A stretch of DNA of 64,000 nt from the NCBI GenBank assembly GCA_024760505.1, contig CP058931.1:1-64000 (forward strand), read 5' to 3'. The stretch comes from Nitrospira sp. GTDB lineage: Bacteria > Nitrospirota > Nitrospiria > Nitrospirales > UBA8639. The notes beneath the pieces are model-generated. The model saw nothing but the letters and a program-made list of their open reading frames with translations. It made no database searches and was not told the DNA's origin. Positions 61,505 through 64,000 of the stretch are shown here, piece after piece (positions within the stretch are counted from its first letter, which is position 1; every line of letters begins with the position of its first letter). A program made the position numbers and the translations under genes.

Positions 61505-64000
61505 CTATTTAGCTGCCACCGGCAACACCCGGCCAGTCTCCACCGCGTCGATCGAAGCTTGCTTTACATCACTGGCACCTCCTTGCAGAGGCAGGATCCG
61601 TTGGTCATTTTTAGGTAGGACCCTTAAATAACCCCACTGACCCGATTGGGAGTAAGGTAGGCGCTGATTATTCCAGACATAATCTGCGGCAAGCATATCA
61701 CGCCCTCCAGCGGACGGAATAAACACATCGATCGTTTCCGAACCAGCGAATTCGACCACACTGATTTCGTCGGCTCCCGGCATGAAGGGTTCAATCGGCC
61801 ATTCATGCTTTTCCACACTAAACATTCCGTTTTGCTCGCTGCTGGCACCGAACACATGGATCCTTACAGGATCTCCTGCATGTGCGTGGATAATCGGAGT
61901 AACCGGATCTTGTGGATTATCCACCTCACAGGGTTGGAACATGCGTCCGAGTGTACAGCCTGCCTCTTCTCTGTGAAGATAGGGTTCGGAACGATAATTG
62001 ACACCGGTGAGGCCGGCGACATTCTGAACATACGGCATAAAGCTGGTACCGATGATGTTGTCTTCATCTTGAAAGAGTAAAGCTACATCACGATAATTTC
62101 GGCGGTGTTCTTGACCAGGAATGGTCTGATCAACAATCACATCCGCTTCCCAGCTATTTTTAAGGGAAATGTCGGCGCCGGTCTTTGGATCCCGGTATTG
62201 CGACCCTTTCGGCCCGATGATGACTGCCCCGAACAAGCCGTTTCGCGGGTTTAACATCACATTTCCCCAGTCCCATACCAGAGATGAAATCTCCCCGTTA
62301 AAAGGATCAGCATAATAGGTATACGTCTTTGATTCACCTGGGGCAATCGTTTGATCCCCTGGGTTATTTCCGACGTTGGCCCCCAATGAATCTTTCGGAT
62401 TAAAGGCCAGTGAAATTGCGGAGAAGGATGCCCGGCTCTCCTTCATCTTATTCTTGAGATTCACTTTGATGCAATCTCCCACGTTTGCTCGAATAGTCAA
62501 TGGCATCGGATGGTAATCCCCTGCCACTTTAGTGACTTCATCTTCAAGGACGTAGATCTTGCCCTCAGGATTTCTCAGCTCGATGGTTCTTTCAAAGTCG
62601 ATCTCAATGGATTCCGGAGCACTAGGATTAAAACTCATCCCTGGAAAGTCCATGGCGACCACATTAAATGATTTCACCGGAGCCTCTTCAGGACAAACAG
62701 GAAGGGGTTTGGGAATCTCATTTCGACCTGAATACCCTGACGGGAGCGGTTTCAGATCCTTCGTCTCCTTATCCAAGACTCGGAGAATTCCCCAACCTCC
62801 CTCGGAGAATTTGGAAGAACGTCCATTGAAATGAATATAGTCTCCAGGTTGCAGACGAGGACCGCCTGCCTTTGGAACGACTAAATCATATCGCTCAGCA
62901 ATTCCAATATGCATGGAATTTTTTCTATTAGCATCCCCGGCATACCGCTCGCTTAAAAACGTGTGCCCTGAAATGGTCCAGGTCATCGTTTCATTCATGA
63001 GGGTGTGCAAAAGACGGAATACCACGGTATCTCCCAGGTACGCCCGTAACAACGGCGTGTCGGGATCACCGTGCTCAGTGCTACTGAATATTTTTGAAGC
63101 ATCGGGATTCACGGCCAAACGTTGGGCAATGGGTTCCGCCCTGAAATTGAGGCCGCTTCCCGTCGTATGCGTCCCTCCGTTGAGGAAAGGCATGGGGGTC
63201 ATGAGAATTTTTTCGGGCATCATAAAGGACACCGTTTTCCCTGCTTCCAGGGCTACCTCGACAGGCTGCCCAGGCGGGTTACCAGCCGTCACAATATTAA
63301 CCGTATGTGGAACGGTATCATGAACCTGGACCACCATTTCCCGGAAGCTATTATCTACACCATAGCCGACCGGTTCAACCGTATGAATATCTGCGATGGG
63401 ACCGCTCCTGACTAGTTTCCCAGTCTTGGGATCATGGTAGGTTGATCCCACCGGTTCCACAACTAAGGTGCCGAATCCACCATGTGGCCACGTGGTGGCC
63501 CCGAAGGCATGGTCATGCCAAAACACCGTTCCCACGTCAGCATCCGCCCAGAGACGTGACCGCACAAATTCCACCGTCACGATATCCCCTGCGGGATGAT
63601 CATGCTGCAGAGGTCGAACAAAGGAAATGGTATCCCCTTTGATTGATTTGATGCGTCGGATCTCGTTGCCTTTAACATTATCGGCACCGACCAGCAATTC
63701 CGTATTGACATGATATTGCGCTGCATTTTTAACCTTAATGCTGGACTCACCCTTTTTTGCCTTGCCCTTCAAGACGGTATTCATGGGCACGGGCAAACCT
63801 TTTTTGGTCTTTTTCTCCAGCATGGTAAACGGACGGACCGACTGTTCGTAGGAAAAACCGGTAATCACACCATCCGATGCCTGGTTGTCAAATTGGAGGA
63901 AATGAGGATGAATGTTAATTTTAGAGGATTGGAAATTCGTAAAATCGTCATCCAACCATTCGCTGGTCAGCGTATAGTCGACACAATCATACACATTGGC
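61505..64000 (-). CDS. Multicopper oxidase family protein, N-terminus beyond the window
   Basis: At least 832 residues are in view; the frame is open to the window edge, so the start is missing. Copper-site motifs of the family are visible: NIHPHFLQFD near the N-terminal edge and TVFWHDHAFGATTWPHGGFG (about 155-175), which match the two HxH pairs of the trinuclear centre. Later come IIHAHAGDPVRIHVFG and a VEKHEWPIEP segment. The usual C-terminal HCHxxxH type 1 motif is not apparent in the part shown. It could oxidise metals, nitrogen compounds or act as a cupredoxin-like enzyme; the substrate is unknown. It is followed by a strong terminator. Confidence 0.78.
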   Translation of the reverse strand, partial: ANVYDCVDYTLTSEWLDDDFTNFQSSKINIHPHFLQFDNQASDGVITGFSYEQSVRPFTMLEKKTKKGLPVPMNTVLKGKAKKGESSIKVKNAAQYHVNTELLVGADNVKGNEIRRIKSIKGDTISFVRPLQHDHPAGDIVTVEFVRSRLWADADVGTVFWHDHAFGATTWPHGGFGTLVVEPVGSTYHDPKTGKLVRSGPIADIHTVEPVGYGVDNSFREMVVQVHDTVPHTVNIVTAGNPPGQPVEVALEAGKTVSFMMPEKILMTPMPFLNGGTHTTGSGLNFRAEPIAQRLAVNPDASKIFSSTEHGDPDTPLLRAYLGDTVVFRLLHTLMNETMTWTISGHTFLSERYAGDANRKNSMHIGIAERYDLVVPKAGGPRLQPGDYIHFNGRSSKFSEGGWGILRVLDKETKDLKPLPSGYSGRNEIPKPLPVCPEEAPVKSFNVVAMDFPGMSFNPSAPESIEIDFERTIELRNPEGKIYVLEDEVTKVAGDYHPMPLTIRANVGDCIKVNLKNKMKESRASFSAISLAFNPKDSLGANVGNNPGDQTIAPGESKTYTYYADPFNGEISSLVWDWGNVMLNPRNGLFGAVIIGPKGSQYRDPKTGADISLKNSWEADVIVDQTIPGQEHRRNYRDVALLFQDEDNIIGTSFMPYVQNVAGLTGVNYRSEPYLHREEAGCTLGRMFQPCEVDNPQDPVTPIIHAHAGDPVRIHVFGASSEQNGMFSVEKHEWPIEPFMPGADEISVVEFAGSETIDVFIPSAGGRDMLAADYVWNNQRLPYSQSGQWGYLRVLPKNDQRILPLQGGASDVKQASIDAVETGRVLPVAAK

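Noticed and set aside
1..64000. CRISPR array, rRNA or tRNA genes
   Set aside because: I read the gene-free stretches and found no regularly spaced repeats, rRNA segments or cloverleaf-like sequences; a tRNA scan would settle this.

Overview
The window looks like chromosomal DNA of a Nitrospira-type nitrite-oxidising bacterium (phylum Nitrospirota). This is an inference from gene content. The window holds two proteins of the nitrite-oxidoreductase (NXR) gamma-subunit type, a TorD-like chaperone, a TatA protein, several membrane-anchored or periplasmic c-type cytochromes, and two copies of the cytochrome bd-like oxidase subunit typical of Nitrospira. The base composition looks close to 50 % GC by eye, which would suit the marine (Nitrospira marina-like) lineage better than the GC-rich freshwater ones, but I did not compute it. 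Most genes from about 9 kb onward are on the minus strand.

Layout. 1-8.9 kb: the tail of an IS30-type transposase, then cell-envelope and housekeeping genes (O-antigen ligase, KdsD, a Gfo/Idh/MocA oxidoreductase, a methyltransferase, IlvD). 9-13 kb: an operon of an NxrC-like haem-b protein, a PDZ protein and two pentahaem cytochromes. 13.3-18.9 kb: NHL-repeat protein, TatA, TPR protein, polytopic membrane protein and a B12-binding radical SAM protein. 19-23.1 kb: NxrC, TorD chaperone, a Tat-targeted polyferredoxin and an HExxH protein. No nxrA or nxrB lies in the window. 23.4-37.2 kb: WD40 protein, a two-component sigma-54 system, SecF-SecD-YajC, Tgt, ArgS, a heptosyltransferase-like protein and MobA. 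MobA would serve the molybdenum cofactor that NXR needs.

37.2-44.1 kb: respiratory module A, read on the minus strand: a 44-aa and a 38-aa membrane microprotein, a bd-like oxidase, two membrane-bound c-type cytochromes, and a dihaem cytochrome fused to an NxrC-like domain, closed by a strong terminator. A divergent 34-aa membrane peptide has its own promoter-like sequence. 44.2-52.5 kb: module B, a nine-gene run with its own sigma-70-like promoter: methyltransferase, DUF420-like protein, PCP_red-domain protein, polytopic membrane protein, second bd-like oxidase, DUF3047 protein, glycine-rich membrane protein and two SUMF1-fold proteins. 52.6-61 kb: three paralogous cupredoxin-like plus carboxypeptidase-regulatory-like exported proteins, a thioredoxin/YyaL-like protein, a HEAT-repeat protein and a third SUMF1-fold protein. 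From 61.5 kb: a multicopper oxidase that runs off the window end.

Taken together, the region reads as a periplasmic electron-transfer and terminal-oxidase island. My main candidates for something under-described are the two CydB-less bd-like oxidase modules with their microproteins and tethered cytochromes, the cytochrome c/NxrC fusion, the family of copper-site fusion proteins, and the SUMF1-fold proteins that lack the formylglycine-generating cysteines.
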